DNA of 52,159 nt from an uncultured Pseudoxanthomonas sp. Lineage in GTDB: Bacteria > Pseudomonadota > Gammaproteobacteria > Xanthomonadales > Xanthomonadaceae. Location of the stretch: NCBI GenBank assembly GCA_946886405.1, contig CAMPIO010000019.1:1-52159 (forward strand), in the 5' to 3' direction. The notes under the pieces were generated by a model. The model had not been told where the DNA came from, did no database searches, and was given only the letters and a program-made list of their open reading frames with translations. This document shows, in pieces, positions 8,401 to 15,931 of the stretch. Position numbers and translations under genes: made by a program. Each line of letters begins with the position of its first letter. Within the stretch, counting starts at the first letter, position 1.

Positions 8401-8534
8401 TACACTCGGACCCGCCCCGGCTCTGCGGCGTGGTCTCACCCCTTCGCCCCACGCCACCTCCCCTCCGCTGTTGCGGTGGGTGCAGAACCCGACGGCTGAC
8501 TATTCGTCGCGTACCTGCCTTCAGGAGGAAGCCC
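8401..8534 (+). promoter_or_regulatory. Probable promoter and long leader of the GAF-EAL gene
   Basis: TACACT at 8401-8406 resembles a -10, without a convincing -35. If used, it gives a leader of about 120 bases before the GTG at 8535. The leader contains a GC hairpin (GGCGTGG pairing with CCACGCC, about 8424-8452). I cannot match it to a known riboswitch. Confidence 0.3.
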
Positions 8535-9791
8535 GTGATCGACAGTAGGAAACCCGAGGACGCATTGACCGACGCGTGGCTCGAGGGCGGCCCCGGCGCC
8601 GCTGCGATCGCCCGCAACGTGGACCGGCTGCTCGATGCCGTACGCCGCCACCTCGATATGGACGTGGCCTTCGTCAGCGAATTCCATGGCCACCATCGCG
8701 TGTTCCGCCACGTCGCGACGCGGCTCGACCGCGCGCCCATCCGGCCCGGCGATTCCAGTCCGCTGGACGAGGGCTACTGTATGCGGGTGGTTGAGGGCAG
8801 CATTCCGCAACTGATCCCCGACACGGCCGCGATCCCCGCGCTGGAATACATCCCGGAGACGCAACGTGTCCCGATAGGCGCGCACATCAGCGTGCCCATC
8901 CAGCTGCACGATGGGCGCGTGTACGGTACGTTCTGTTGCTTCAGCCTGGCGCCCAATCTGTCGCTGAGCCAACGCGATCTGCACATGATGCGCGCGTTCG
9001 CCGACCTGCTCGCCTACCAGATCGATGGCGACCTGCATGCCGTCGAAGAGCATGAGGAGAAGGTGGCGCGTATCACCTCCGTGCTGGAGCTGGGCCAGCC
9101 GCACATGGTGTACCAGCCGATCTACCGCAGCAGCACGCGCAAGATCGTCGGCGTCGAGTGCCTGTCGCGCTTCGCACTGGAGCCACAGCGCACGCCCGAT
9201 GTCTGGTTCGCCGAAGCCCGCGCCATCGGCCTGGGGGTGCGGCTGGAACTCAATGCCATCCTCTCGGCGCTGGATGGCCTGCGCCAGGTCAGCGGCGACT
9301 TCTACGTTGCCTTGAACGTGTCGCCGCAGACCATCATCAGCGGTGGCATCGACGGTTATATCGACGACATGAATCCACATCGCGTAGTACTTGAAATCAC
9401 GGAGCACTCGCTGGTCGACGACTACGCGCTGCTCAACGAACGGCTGGCGCCGCTGCGGGAAGCCGGCGTGCGCATCGCGGTGGACGATGCGGGCGCCGGT
9501 TACGCCAGCATGCGGCACGTACTCGCGATCCATCCGGACATCATCAAGCTGGACCTCAGCCTGACGCGCGGGATCGACCACGATTCGCCGCGGCGCGCAC
9601 TGGCCGCCGCCCTGATCGAGTTCGCCCGCCAGACGCAATCGCACGTGGTCGCGGAAGGCGTGGAGACAGCATCGGAACTCGAGGCCTTGCAGGCGCTTGG
9701 CGTCGACGACGTGCAGGGTTACCACCTCGCGCGCCCGCTCGAGGCCGAGGCGCTGGCCCGCAGGCTCGCGGCCGAGCGCCGACGCTACTGA
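8535..9791 (+). CDS. GAF-EAL protein, probable cyclic-di-GMP phosphodiesterase
   Basis: A 418-residue cytoplasmic signalling protein. A GAF sensor (about 20-170; 'LLDAVRRHLDMDVAFVSEF', 'AHISVPIQLHDGRVYGTFCCFS') is followed by an EAL domain (about 190-415). The signature is ECL instead of EAL ('IVGVECLSRFA'), but the catalytic glutamate is kept. The other metal and catalytic groups are present: LNVSP, EITEHS, VDDAGAGYASM, IIKLDLS, VAEGVET, and the C-terminal VQGYHLARP. It should hydrolyse c-di-GMP to pGpG under control of whatever the GAF domain binds. The GTG start at 8535 has a strong Shine-Dalgarno (AGGAGGA, 5 bases away). The upstream in-frame extension is low-complexity and unlikely to be coding. 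Confidence 0.88.
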   Translation: MIDSRKPEDALTDAWLEGGPGAAAIARNVDRLLDAVRRHLDMDVAFVSEFHGHHRVFRHVATRLDRAPIRPGDSSPLDEGYCMRVVEGSIPQLIPDTAAIPALEYIPETQRVPIGAHISVPIQLHDGRVYGTFCCFSLAPNLSLSQRDLHMMRAFADLLAYQIDGDLHAVEEHEEKVARITSVLELGQPHMVYQPIYRSSTRKIVGVECLSRFALEPQRTPDVWFAEARAIGLGVRLELNAILSALDGLRQVSGDFYVALNVSPQTIISGGIDGYIDDMNPHRVVLEITEHSLVDDYALLNERLAPLREAGVRIAVDDAGAGYASMRHVLAIHPDIIKLDLSLTRGIDHDSPRRALAAALIEFARQTQSHVVAEGVETASELEALQALGVDDVQGYHLARPLEAEALARRLAAERRRY

Positions 9792-9842
9792 GGCGTGCCG
9801 GCGACCTGCGATGATGCGCCCTGTCCTTCCCGTCTCCGCCCC

Positions 9843-10811
9843 ATGAAGACCTACCTCCTCGCCGACGATCTGCCGGTGTCCCGCATCGCCTACGGCTGCA
9901 TGCACCTCAGCCGCGCGTGGGACGCGACACCGGTCACCGCCGATGAGCGGCGGCGCACGCAACGCCTCATCGAAACCGCGCTGTCGCACGGCATCACGCT
10001 GTTCGACCACGCCGACATCTATGCCCGCGGCAAGTCCGAACAGGTATTCGGCGACGTGCTGCGCGCCTCGCCCGGATTGCGCGAGCGCATGGTGCTGCAG
10101 TCCAAGTGCGGCATCCGCTTCGCCGATGATCCTGCCGGCACGCCGGGCCGCTACGACTTCAGCCACGCGCACATCGTTGCATCGGTCGACGGCAGTCTGT
10201 CGCGCCTCGGCGTGGACCACCTGGACGTATTGCTACTGCATCGGCCGGATGCGCTGGTGGAGCCTGACGAGGTCGCCCGCGCATTCGACGACCTGCAGGC
10301 GGCCGGCAAAGTGCGGCATTTCGGCGTCAGCAACCACACGCCCGCACAGATCGACTTGTTGCGGCACCATGTGCGGCAGCCGCTGGTCGCCAACCAGGTG
10401 GAAGTGAGCCTGCTGCATCACCACCTGATCGATGATGGCGTGGTCGCCAACACCACCGGACACGCCTACGCATCGGCGGCAGGCACGCTGGACCTCTGTC
10501 GCCTGCACGGCATCCGCGTGCAGGCGTGGTCGCCACTGGCTGGCGGCAAGCTGGCCACGACGTCGGAGTTCGCCGATCCGGTGATCCGCGAAACCTCATT
10601 GCTGCTGCGCCAGCTCGCGGAAGAACGCGGCGTCACGCCGGAGGCCATCCAGCTCGCCTGGCTGTTGCGTCATCCTGCCGGCATCCAGCCCATCGTCGGC
10701 ACCACCGACCCGGTCAGGCTTGCGGGCTGCGCTGCCGCAGATAATGTGGTGCTGGCACGGGAAGAGTGGTATGCCCTGTTCACCGCCGCACGTGGCGGGC
10801 GTATTCCCTAA
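9843..10811 (+). CDS. Aldo/keto reductase (YdhF-like)
   Basis: A 322-residue NADPH-dependent oxidoreductase of the aldo/keto reductase TIM-barrel family. The catalytic tetrad is visible: Asp and Tyr in 'LFDHADIYARGKSEQVFG', Lys in 'MVLQSKCGIRF', His in 'DVLLLHRPDALV'. The cofactor-binding C-terminus 'IQPIVGTTDPVRL' is present. The overall pattern, including 'SRIAYGCMHLSRAW', is closest to E. coli YdhF; the natural substrate is unknown. I use the ATG at 9843 because it begins directly with the first barrel strand; a GTG 48 bases upstream would add an unsupported tail. It follows the EAL gene closely but shares no clear pathway with it. Confidence 0.88.
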   Translation: MKTYLLADDLPVSRIAYGCMHLSRAWDATPVTADERRRTQRLIETALSHGITLFDHADIYARGKSEQVFGDVLRASPGLRERMVLQSKCGIRFADDPAGTPGRYDFSHAHIVASVDGSLSRLGVDHLDVLLLHRPDALVEPDEVARAFDDLQAAGKVRHFGVSNHTPAQIDLLRHHVRQPLVANQVEVSLLHHHLIDDGVVANTTGHAYASAAGTLDLCRLHGIRVQAWSPLAGGKLATTSEFADPVIRETSLLLRQLAEERGVTPEAIQLAWLLRHPAGIQPIVGTTDPVRLAGCAAADNVVLAREEWYALFTAARGGRIP

Positions 10812-10870
10812 CGTGTAGGGTGCAATCCGCGCCTTCGTGTCATTGCCCGGTTCATCACGACTGAGTTCTC

Positions 10871-11236
10871 ATGCCAGACACCGCCATCAACCTGAAGGAC
10901 AAGCTGGCCCGCTTCTCGGAACACTGGTCGCCGCGCGTCGTTGCCGAAATGAACGACTACCAGTTCAAACTTGCCAAGGTGAAGGGCGCGTTCGTCTGGC
11001 ATGCCCATGCGGATACCGATGAAGTTTTCATCGTGCTGCACGGTGCGCTGACGCTCGAGTTCCGCGACAAGGTGGTTCCGCTGGCGGCCGGTGAAATGTA
11101 CGTGGTGCCCAAGGGCGTCGAGCACCGGCCCGTGGCCGTCGAAGAGTGCAGCATCATGCTGGTCGAGCCGCGTGGCGTGGTGAACACCGGCGATGCCGGC
11201 GGCGCTTACACCGCCGAGAACGATGTATGGGTCTGA
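10871..11236 (+). CDS. Small cupin-domain protein
   Basis: A 121-residue single-domain cupin. Motif 1 is '[24 protein letters not shown]' (His, His, Glu as metal ligands) and motif 2 is '[18 protein letters not shown]' (final His). Such proteins bind a metal and may be isomerases, dioxygenases or sensors; nothing here selects one. It resembles widespread stand-alone cupins annotated as mannose-6-phosphate-isomerase-like. The last 10 bases overlap the next gene's start in another frame, so the exported protein downstream may be coupled to it. Confidence 0.85.
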   Translation: MPDTAINLKDKLARFSEHWSPRVVAEMNDYQFKLAKVKGAFVWHAHADTDEVFIVLHGALTLEFRDKVVPLAAGEMYVVPKGVEHRPVAVEECSIMLVEPRGVVNTGDAGGAYTAENDVWV

Positions 11237-11628
11237 CCATCACGCGGAGCGCGTTCGTCATCGCCCTGGTGGCGTGCTTTCCGTCCAAGGTATGCGCGAC
11301 GGACCCATTCGAGTTCACCACGATCGCCGCCTGTGACGAAGAACACGACGCTTACGGTCCCGACAGACTCGTGGCGGAGCGCAGGGGCGAACACCTGGTG
11401 ATGACCGGCTGGGCAGGCGTCACCTGCGGCGTCGTTCCCGTCGAACCCGAGGTTGTGCTTGACTGGGGCACCGTGACCCTGAAGCTGGCCTTCAAGACGG
11501 ATGGCCCGGTCGCCACGTGTCGTTGCACCACCAAGTTCCAATTCGTGCTGCATCACGATGTCCCCGCTGGCCGCACGATCTACTTCGTCAAGGACGGGAA
11601 TGGTGCTGCCCATGCCATAGCGCCCTGA
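11227..11628 (+). CDS. Exported protein of unknown function
   Basis: A 133-residue protein that I do not recognise. The ATG at 11227, inside the end of the cupin gene, gives a clean signal peptide ([23 protein letters not shown], about residues 2-24). The mature part has cysteines in '[11 protein letters not shown]', 'GVTCGVV' and 'ATCRCTTKF', suggesting periplasmic disulfides. It looks like a small beta-rich secreted domain ('[12 protein letters not shown]', '[15 protein letters not shown]'). An in-frame upstream extension lacks a signal sequence and overlaps the cupin gene, so it is rejected. The 10-base overlap with the cupin suggests co-translation. Confidence 0.6.
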   Translation: MGLTITRSAFVIALVACFPSKVCATDPFEFTTIAACDEEHDAYGPDRLVAERRGEHLVMTGWAGVTCGVVPVEPEVVLDWGTVTLKLAFKTDGPVATCRCTTKFQFVLHHDVPAGRTIYFVKDGNGAAHAIAP

Positions 11629-11757
11629 CGCGCCATCGTGCGACCGCCATCCCGGCGTACGCTGACATCCGGAGAACCACGACATGCGCACTTGCTGCTG
11701 GGAGGCCTGAAGCCCCTGCTCGACCGACACCGTCGTCCATCTACCGGAACCGCTGCC

Positions 11758-12318
11758 ATGGACTCGAGATTCCCGCTCGCCTCACGCGTGGTCGCACGCC
11801 TGCTTGGCCTGCTTGGCGTGCTGGCCGCACTGCCCGCCCTTCCGACATCCCCACTGACAAGCCGGCCTACCGAAATGTGGGTCCGCACCTTCGACGGGGA
11901 CGTGGTCTACGTCACGGAAGATGATGGTCGCCTTTCGGCGCTCTGTATCCAGATCGGGCAGACAGCGGGTTGGCTTCCGTCGGCGCTGCTCGATGACATC
12001 CGACACCCGAAGATCAATGAGGTGGAGGTCGTCAGGGGCATGGGTTTCTCGGATGTCGATAGGCACCTGCCGGAGTGGGGACCTTTGGGAGTCAGCGTGG
12101 ACATTCCCTCGCTGGCCGAAGAACAGGAAAGATTCGTGGAGGGACCTACGTATTCCTTCGTCCTCCACCAGGGGCGCCCCGCCTTCCGCGTGGAGCAGCG
12201 CTGGGTTCCCTCGGCCGATGACCCGCGGATCCGTCAGTCGACCGAGATCTGGCTGCCGGTGCCCGCGACGTCCCTCCGGGATGCGCCATGCCACCCACCC
12301 TCGAACGCACGCGACTGA
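11758..12318 (+). CDS. Exported or membrane-anchored protein of unknown function
   Basis: A 186-residue protein with no family I can name. The ATG at 11758 begins 'MDSRFPLASRVVARLLGLLGVLAALPALP', a signal peptide or anchor. The rest is soluble and acidic ('RTFDGDVVYVTEDDGRLSALCIQIGQ', 'EVVRGMGFSDVDRHLPEWGPLGVS', 'STEIWLPVPA'). Codon use is like the neighbours, so it is probably a real gene. It lies on the same strand between another exported unknown and a DUF4259 gene, forming a small block of poorly characterised genes. Confidence 0.5.
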   Translation: MDSRFPLASRVVARLLGLLGVLAALPALPTSPLTSRPTEMWVRTFDGDVVYVTEDDGRLSALCIQIGQTAGWLPSALLDDIRHPKINEVEVVRGMGFSDVDRHLPEWGPLGVSVDIPSLAEEQERFVEGPTYSFVLHQGRPAFRVEQRWVPSADDPRIRQSTEIWLPVPATSLRDAPCHPPSNARD

Positions 12319-12368
12319 CACGACTCCTGCCACGCAATGCGTGGCGCACACCGAGATGGAGGCATGGC

Positions 12369-12776
12369 ATGGGCACCTGGGGTACCGGTTCTTTCGAAAA
12401 CGACGACGCGGCGGACTTCATGATCGACGTGCTGGACAGCGGCGACCTGTCGCTGATCCGTGAAGCGCTGGACAACGTGCTGACGTCGACGGAGTACGTC
12501 GAAGCGCCGGACGCGACACTGGCCATCGTAGCGGCGGAAATCGTGGCGGCCGCGCGTGGACGTCCGACCCTGGCGGCGCAGCAGGAGGAGGGGCTGGCCG
12601 ACTGGCTTGCGCACGTCAGGCCGGCCATCGACGCCGATCTGGTCCGCCAGGCCCGCGACGCACTTGCGCGGATCCTCGCCGAGAACTCCGAATTGCGGGA
12701 GTTGTGGGAAGAGACCGATGAGGCACCGGCGTGGCGGGCCGTGATGGATGAGCTGGCGACGCAGTTGCAGGCCTGA
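12369..12776 (+). CDS. DUF4259 domain protein
   Basis: A 135-residue cytoplasmic protein opening 'MGTWGTGSFENDDAADFMID', the hallmark of DUF4259 (MGTWG.G.FEND.A.D). The rest is helical and acidic, and it includes 'ALARILAENSELRELWEE' near the end, also typical. Its function is unknown; family members are scattered and sometimes found with toxin-immunity-like genes, but no partner toxin is visible here. The ATG at 12369 is supported by GGAGG at 12358-12362, 6 bases away; an overlapping ATG at 12364 is out of frame. It converges on the DUF2798 gene with 27 bases between. Confidence 0.88.
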   Translation: MGTWGTGSFENDDAADFMIDVLDSGDLSLIREALDNVLTSTEYVEAPDATLAIVAAEIVAAARGRPTLAAQQEEGLADWLAHVRPAIDADLVRQARDALARILAENSELRELWEETDEAPAWRAVMDELATQLQA

Positions 12777-12803
12777 CGCACGTTCCGACGCGGCCTCGCT
12801 CGA

Positions 12804-13028
12804 TCATACCGTCACGCGCGCGACGACACGCCGGACCCAGGGCGCCACCAGCGTGACGGCAATGAAGGCCACCGGCCACGTCGTCAAGCAACTGCGCGCC
12901 CAGGTGACGAGGAAGTCGGGGCGCAGTCCCTGGTTGACCAGCAACACGAACGCGGACACCAGCGACACCATGATCGCGGACAGCAGGGCGCCGAACAGCA
13001 ACGGAGCGAAACGAACGGGAATACGCAT
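12804..13028 (-). CDS. DUF2798 small membrane protein
   Basis: A 74-residue protein with two predicted membrane helices: 'FAPLLFGALLSAIMVSLVSAFVLLVNQG' and 'CLTTWPVAFIAVTLVAPWVRR'. The pattern R(F/L)...L(F/L)..ml(S)..MS..VS...... (G)......W......W.vAFp...v..P.vr (DUF2798) is clear. Function unknown. The ATG at 13028 has AGGAG about 7 bases upstream. It lies 26 bases behind the DUF2938 gene on the same strand, so the two membrane proteins are probably co-transcribed under the adjacent MerR regulator. Confidence 0.85.
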   Translation of the reverse strand: MRIPVRFAPLLFGALLSAIMVSLVSAFVLLVNQGLRPDFLVTWARSCLTTWPVAFIAVTLVAPWVRRVVARVTV

Positions 13029-13054
13029 GGAATAACTCCTGGAATAGGAAGGGA

Positions 13055-13546
13055 TCAGTCGAAGAAAAACGGACGCGCGAGCACGGCCGAGACATACAGG
13101 CCCCCGCCGAACACGAGGTGATTCACCAGGCTGTGCGCGCGCGCCCTGCCTGGTCGGGCCGTGCGGGACGCCGCCACGCCCGCGCCCATGCCCGGCTGCA
13201 TCAGCAGGAACGGCGCCGCGACCGTGCCGACGCCCAGCAGCAATGCCGGTATCGGCGTGGGATCACGCAACCATGCATCGCCCCAGCACAGCGGCAGCAA
13301 CAAGGCGAAGGCGATCCCGGTCAGGTAGTGCGCGCACCAGCCCAGCAGGCGCTCGCCGCGGACGGGGGTGCTGCGCGCAATGGCGTGATGGTGGAATCGC
13401 CCGTCTGCCATATGGCCGAGCCAGCGCCCGACCAGCGCGTAGTCGGCACGCGGCACATCGAACACGCGCCATCGCAACGCCCCCCACGCATCCATGGCCA
13501 ACGTGGCGCCGATGCCGATGAGCAGTGTGCAGACCAGACGTTCCAT
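13055..13546 (-). CDS. DUF2938 membrane protein
   Basis: A 163-residue inner-membrane protein. Family landmarks are intact: 'LIGIGATLAMDAWGALRWRVFDVPRADYALVGRWLGHM', 'GERLLGWCAHYLTGIAFALLL', 'TVAAPFLLMQPGMGAGVAASRT' and 'SLVNHLVFGGGLY'. Four hydrophobic helices are expected. Biochemical role unknown; the family is often near regulators and stress genes. It is the first gene of a two-gene unit (with DUF2798) and is divergent from a MerR regulator, whose probable operator lies in the 99-base spacer. Confidence 0.88.
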   Translation of the reverse strand: MERLVCTLLIGIGATLAMDAWGALRWRVFDVPRADYALVGRWLGHMADGRFHHHAIARSTPVRGERLLGWCAHYLTGIAFALLLPLCWGDAWLRDPTPIPALLLGVGTVAAPFLLMQPGMGAGVAASRTARPGRARAHSLVNHLVFGGGLYVSAVLARPFFFD

Positions 13547-13610
13547 GGCGATCTCCGCGAGCGGTGGCCAGCACAGGCTTGTTCTGCAGGGCCGGTGAGC
13601 GCACGATGCA

Positions 13611-13630
13611 ACTTCAAGTCGACTTCAAGT
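13611..13630 (-). promoter_or_regulatory. MerR-type operator in a probable DUF2938 promoter
   Basis: ACTTCAAGT is repeated on both sides of a central CG (13611-13619 and 13622-13630). The same 20 bases are also an inverted repeat with one mismatched pair. On the minus strand it sits between a TTGACT (13634-13629) and a CATCGT about 19 bases on, the stretched spacing that MerR activators correct. It therefore likely drives DUF2938-DUF2798 and also lies just upstream of the merR gene. Confidence 0.55.
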
Positions 13631-13645
13631 CAAGAGGGGAACCGG

Positions 13646-14053
13646 ATGGATATCGGCGAGGTCGCCAAGCGGTCCGGCGTGCCCGCGTCGGCGTTGCGCT
13701 ACTACGAACAGAAGGGACTGATCGCCTCGAACGGGCGGCAGGGATTGCGCCGCACCTTCGACACCGGCGTGCTGGAACGCCTGGCGTTGATCGCACTGGG
13801 ACAGACAGCGGGTTTCACGCTCGACGAGATCGCGGCCATGTTCGGCGCCGATGGCCGGCCCGACATCAACCGCGGTCTCCTGCTCGCGAAAGCACGCGAG
13901 ATCGATGCCATGATCCGTCGCCTCGCCGCCATGCGTCGCGGCCTGCGGCACGCCGCAGCCTGCCCTGCCCCTGACCACATGGCGTGTCCCACGTTCCGTC
14001 GCCTGCTGAAAGAGGCCGGTGCCATCGGCCGGCCGGCCAGGTCGCCTCGCTGA
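13646..14053 (+). CDS. MerR-family transcriptional regulator
   Basis: A 135-residue regulator. The N-terminal winged helix-turn-helix is 'DIGEVAKRSGVPASALRYYEQKGLI', followed by 'GLRRTFDTGVLERLALIALGQTAGFTLDEIAAMF' and a dimerisation helix. Two cysteines near the C-terminus ('AACPAPDHMACPTF') could sense metal or redox state, but the four-cysteine SoxR cluster pattern is absent. The ATG at 13646 follows GAGGGGA. It is divergent from DUF2938-DUF2798 with a near-perfect palindrome between, so it probably regulates that pair. The inducer is unknown. Confidence 0.88.
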   Translation: MDIGEVAKRSGVPASALRYYEQKGLIASNGRQGLRRTFDTGVLERLALIALGQTAGFTLDEIAAMFGADGRPDINRGLLLAKAREIDAMIRRLAAMRRGLRHAAACPAPDHMACPTFRRLLKEAGAIGRPARSPR

Positions 14054-14067
14054 CCTCGTTCCGTGGT

Positions 14068-14096
14068 CCGTCATCCTGCGGTCACCAAACCGAAAC
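14068..14096 (+). promoter_or_regulatory. Pho-box-like element upstream of the glycosyltransferase-PAP2 pair
   Basis: CCGTCAT (14068) and CGGTCAC (14079) recur with the 11-base Pho-box period; a weaker CCGAAAC follows at 14090. The core GTCAT-N6-GTCAC is the same as in the phoB upstream element (2357-2371). No strong -10 is visible downstream, so this is a candidate only. Confidence 0.45.
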
Positions 14097-14144
14097 ACCG
14101 GCGACACCTCCCACCCCCAGCATGCGCAAAACGTGGAGTCGCGC

Positions 14145-15290
14145 ATGCGCTTTGCCATCGTCACCGAAACGTATCCGCCGGAAGTGAACGGCGTGGCCTT
14201 GACCGTGCAGGGGCTGGAAACCGGCCTGCGCCAACGCGGCCGCGCGGTCTCCATCATCCGTCCGCGCCAACCCGACGACCATGACCACGTCGACGACACC
14301 CTGCTGGTGCGCGGTGCCAGCCTGCCGCGCTACCCCGGACTGAAGTTCGGCCTGCCCGCGACGCGCCGCCTGCTGTCTCAGTGGAAGCACGACCCGCCGG
14401 ACGCGATCTATGTCGCCACGGAAGGCCCGTTGGGATGGTCGGCGTTGCGCGCGGCGCGGCGGCTCGGCATTCCGGTGGCCACCGGCTTCCACACCCGTTT
14501 CGACGAATACATGCGCGACTATGGCGTGCGATTCCTGCAACACACCGCGCTGCGCTGGATGCGCCGCTTCCACAATGGCGCCGATGCCACGCTGGTGCCG
14601 ACCCGCGAACTGGCCGACTTCCTGCACGCGGAGGGCTTCCATCGCGTCGTGCGGCTGGCACGTGCGGTGGACGCCCGCCATTTCAGCCCCTCCAAACGCG
14701 ATGACGCCCTGCGCGCAGCGTGGGGCCTGGGACCGGATGACCTGGCGGTCGTCTACGTCGGCCGCATCGCCGCGGAAAAGAACCTCGACCTGTCCATCCG
14801 CGCCTTCCGCGCGATCCAGCAGGTACAGCCGACCGCGAGATTCGTGTGGGTCGGCGATGGGCCGGTGCGCGAACGCCTGGCGCAGGAGCATCCCGATTTC
14901 CTGTTCTGCGGCGTGCAGCGGGGCGAGGCGCTGGCACGGCATTTCGCCAGCGGCGACCTGTTCCTGTTCTCCAGCCACAGCGAAACCTTCGGCAACGTCA
15001 CGCTGGAAGCGATGGCCAGTGGCGTAGCGACCGTGGCGTTCAACTACGGCGCCGCGCGTGAGCATCTGCTCGACGGCGTGCACGGCGCTGCGGTGGAGAA
15101 CGACCACGACTTCCTGGCAGCCGCGCTGCGGCTTGGCACGGATGCGTCGCTACGGCGCGCCCAGGGCGCCGCCGCCAGCCTTGCGATGCATGGGCTGCAT
15201 CCCGAGCAGGTGGCGGCCGACTTCGACGCACTGCTGACCGACCTCGCCCTGACACGGAGAAGCCCCCATGCGTCCGTTGCTGCCGCGTAA
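14145..15290 (+). CDS. Family 4 glycosyltransferase (MgtA/Agt-like)
   Basis: A 381-residue GT-B enzyme that transfers a sugar from a nucleotide donor. The N-terminal acceptor domain starts 'MRFAIVTETYPPEVNGVALTVQGL', the signature of the GT4 clade that includes alpha-mannosyltransferases and glucuronosyl- or glycosyl-diacylglycerol synthases. The donor domain has 'VVYVGRIAAEKNLDLSIRAF' and the EX7E motif in 'SSHSETFGNVTLEAMASG'. The ATG at 14145 has GGAG 6 bases away; upstream extension is noncoding in style. It overlaps the PAP2 gene by 23 bases, which suggests a joint lipid pathway: PAP2 making diacylglycerol, this enzyme glycosylating it. A Pho-box-like site upstream fits phosphate control, but acceptor and donor are unproven. 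Confidence 0.85.
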   Translation: MRFAIVTETYPPEVNGVALTVQGLETGLRQRGRAVSIIRPRQPDDHDHVDDTLLVRGASLPRYPGLKFGLPATRRLLSQWKHDPPDAIYVATEGPLGWSALRAARRLGIPVATGFHTRFDEYMRDYGVRFLQHTALRWMRRFHNGADATLVPTRELADFLHAEGFHRVVRLARAVDARHFSPSKRDDALRAAWGLGPDDLAVVYVGRIAAEKNLDLSIRAFRAIQQVQPTARFVWVGDGPVRERLAQEHPDFLFCGVQRGEALARHFASGDLFLFSSHSETFGNVTLEAMASGVATVAFNYGAAREHLLDGVHGAAVENDHDFLAAALRLGTDASLRRAQGAAASLAMHGLHPEQVAADFDALLTDLALTRRSPHASVAAA

Positions 15291-15819
15291 TGCCTTGATG
15301 GGCCGGGATGCCGGTTGGTGCCTGCGGGCCAATCGCTGGGGCGAATGGAGCGGCGTGCGCCGCTTCTTCGCCGCCGTGAGCCGGCTGGGCGACGGCGTGT
15401 TCTGGTACGTGCTGATGGCGGCGCTGATCGTCGGCGACGGCATGGACGGACTGGCTGCGTCGGCGCACCTGGCCGCCACCGGTGTGATCGCGTTGACGCT
15501 GTACAAGGCATTGAAGCGCTGGACGCGACGACCCCGCCCCTTCGCGTCCGACGTGCGCATCCGGGCGTGGATAGCGCCACTGGACGAGTTCAGCTTTCCC
15601 TCCGGGCATACGCTGCATGCGGTGGCTTTCACGCTCGTCGCCTTGGCGCATTACCCGGGTCTGGCGCTGTTGCTGATTCCCTTCGCCGCCTGCGTAGCCG
15701 CATCGCGCGTGGTGTTGGGATTGCACTATCCAAGCGACGTGTTGGCCGCCACGGCCATCGGAACGCTGCTGGCAGCGCTGTCGATCTGGATCGTGCCTGG
15801 CGTCAGCTTGCTGGGCTGA
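15268..15819 (+). CDS. PAP2-family membrane phosphatase
   Basis: A 183-residue integral membrane phosphatase (about five helices). The three active-site motifs are present: K.....RPRP in 'KRWTRRPRPFAS', PSGH in 'SFPSGHTLHAVAF', and SR......H.PSD in 'ASRVVLGLHYPSDVLAA'. It probably removes phosphate from phosphatidic acid, lyso-lipids or undecaprenyl pyrophosphate at the outer face of the inner membrane. Overlap with the upstream glycosyltransferase favours a phosphatidate-phosphatase role. Downstream, the transcript meets a repeat cluster and the convergent nitrilase gene. Confidence 0.88.
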   Translation: MRPLLPRNALMGRDAGWCLRANRWGEWSGVRRFFAAVSRLGDGVFWYVLMAALIVGDGMDGLAASAHLAATGVIALTLYKALKRWTRRPRPFASDVRIRAWIAPLDEFSFPSGHTLHAVAFTLVALAHYPGLALLLIPFAACVAASRVVLGLHYPSDVLAATAIGTLLAALSIWIVPGVSLLG

Positions 15820-15931
15820 GCTACTTTCGCTGCGGGGCCAGTCGGGATCCACGCTACGCACCGCGCGCCCGACCATATCTTGACGTCGCGCCCGCGGGCG
15901 CGTTGCGGTTCACGGGACATCTTAAAAAAAA

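Noticed and set aside
8436..10220. Minus-strand open frame (594 codons)
   Set aside because: Antisense to the EAL and aldo/keto reductase genes, whose motifs are convincing.
11642..11672. Further copy of the CCGGCGTACG palindromic repeat
   Set aside because: Only one degenerate arm (CATCCCGGCGTACGCTGACATCC) with no partner; too weak to list as a repeat.
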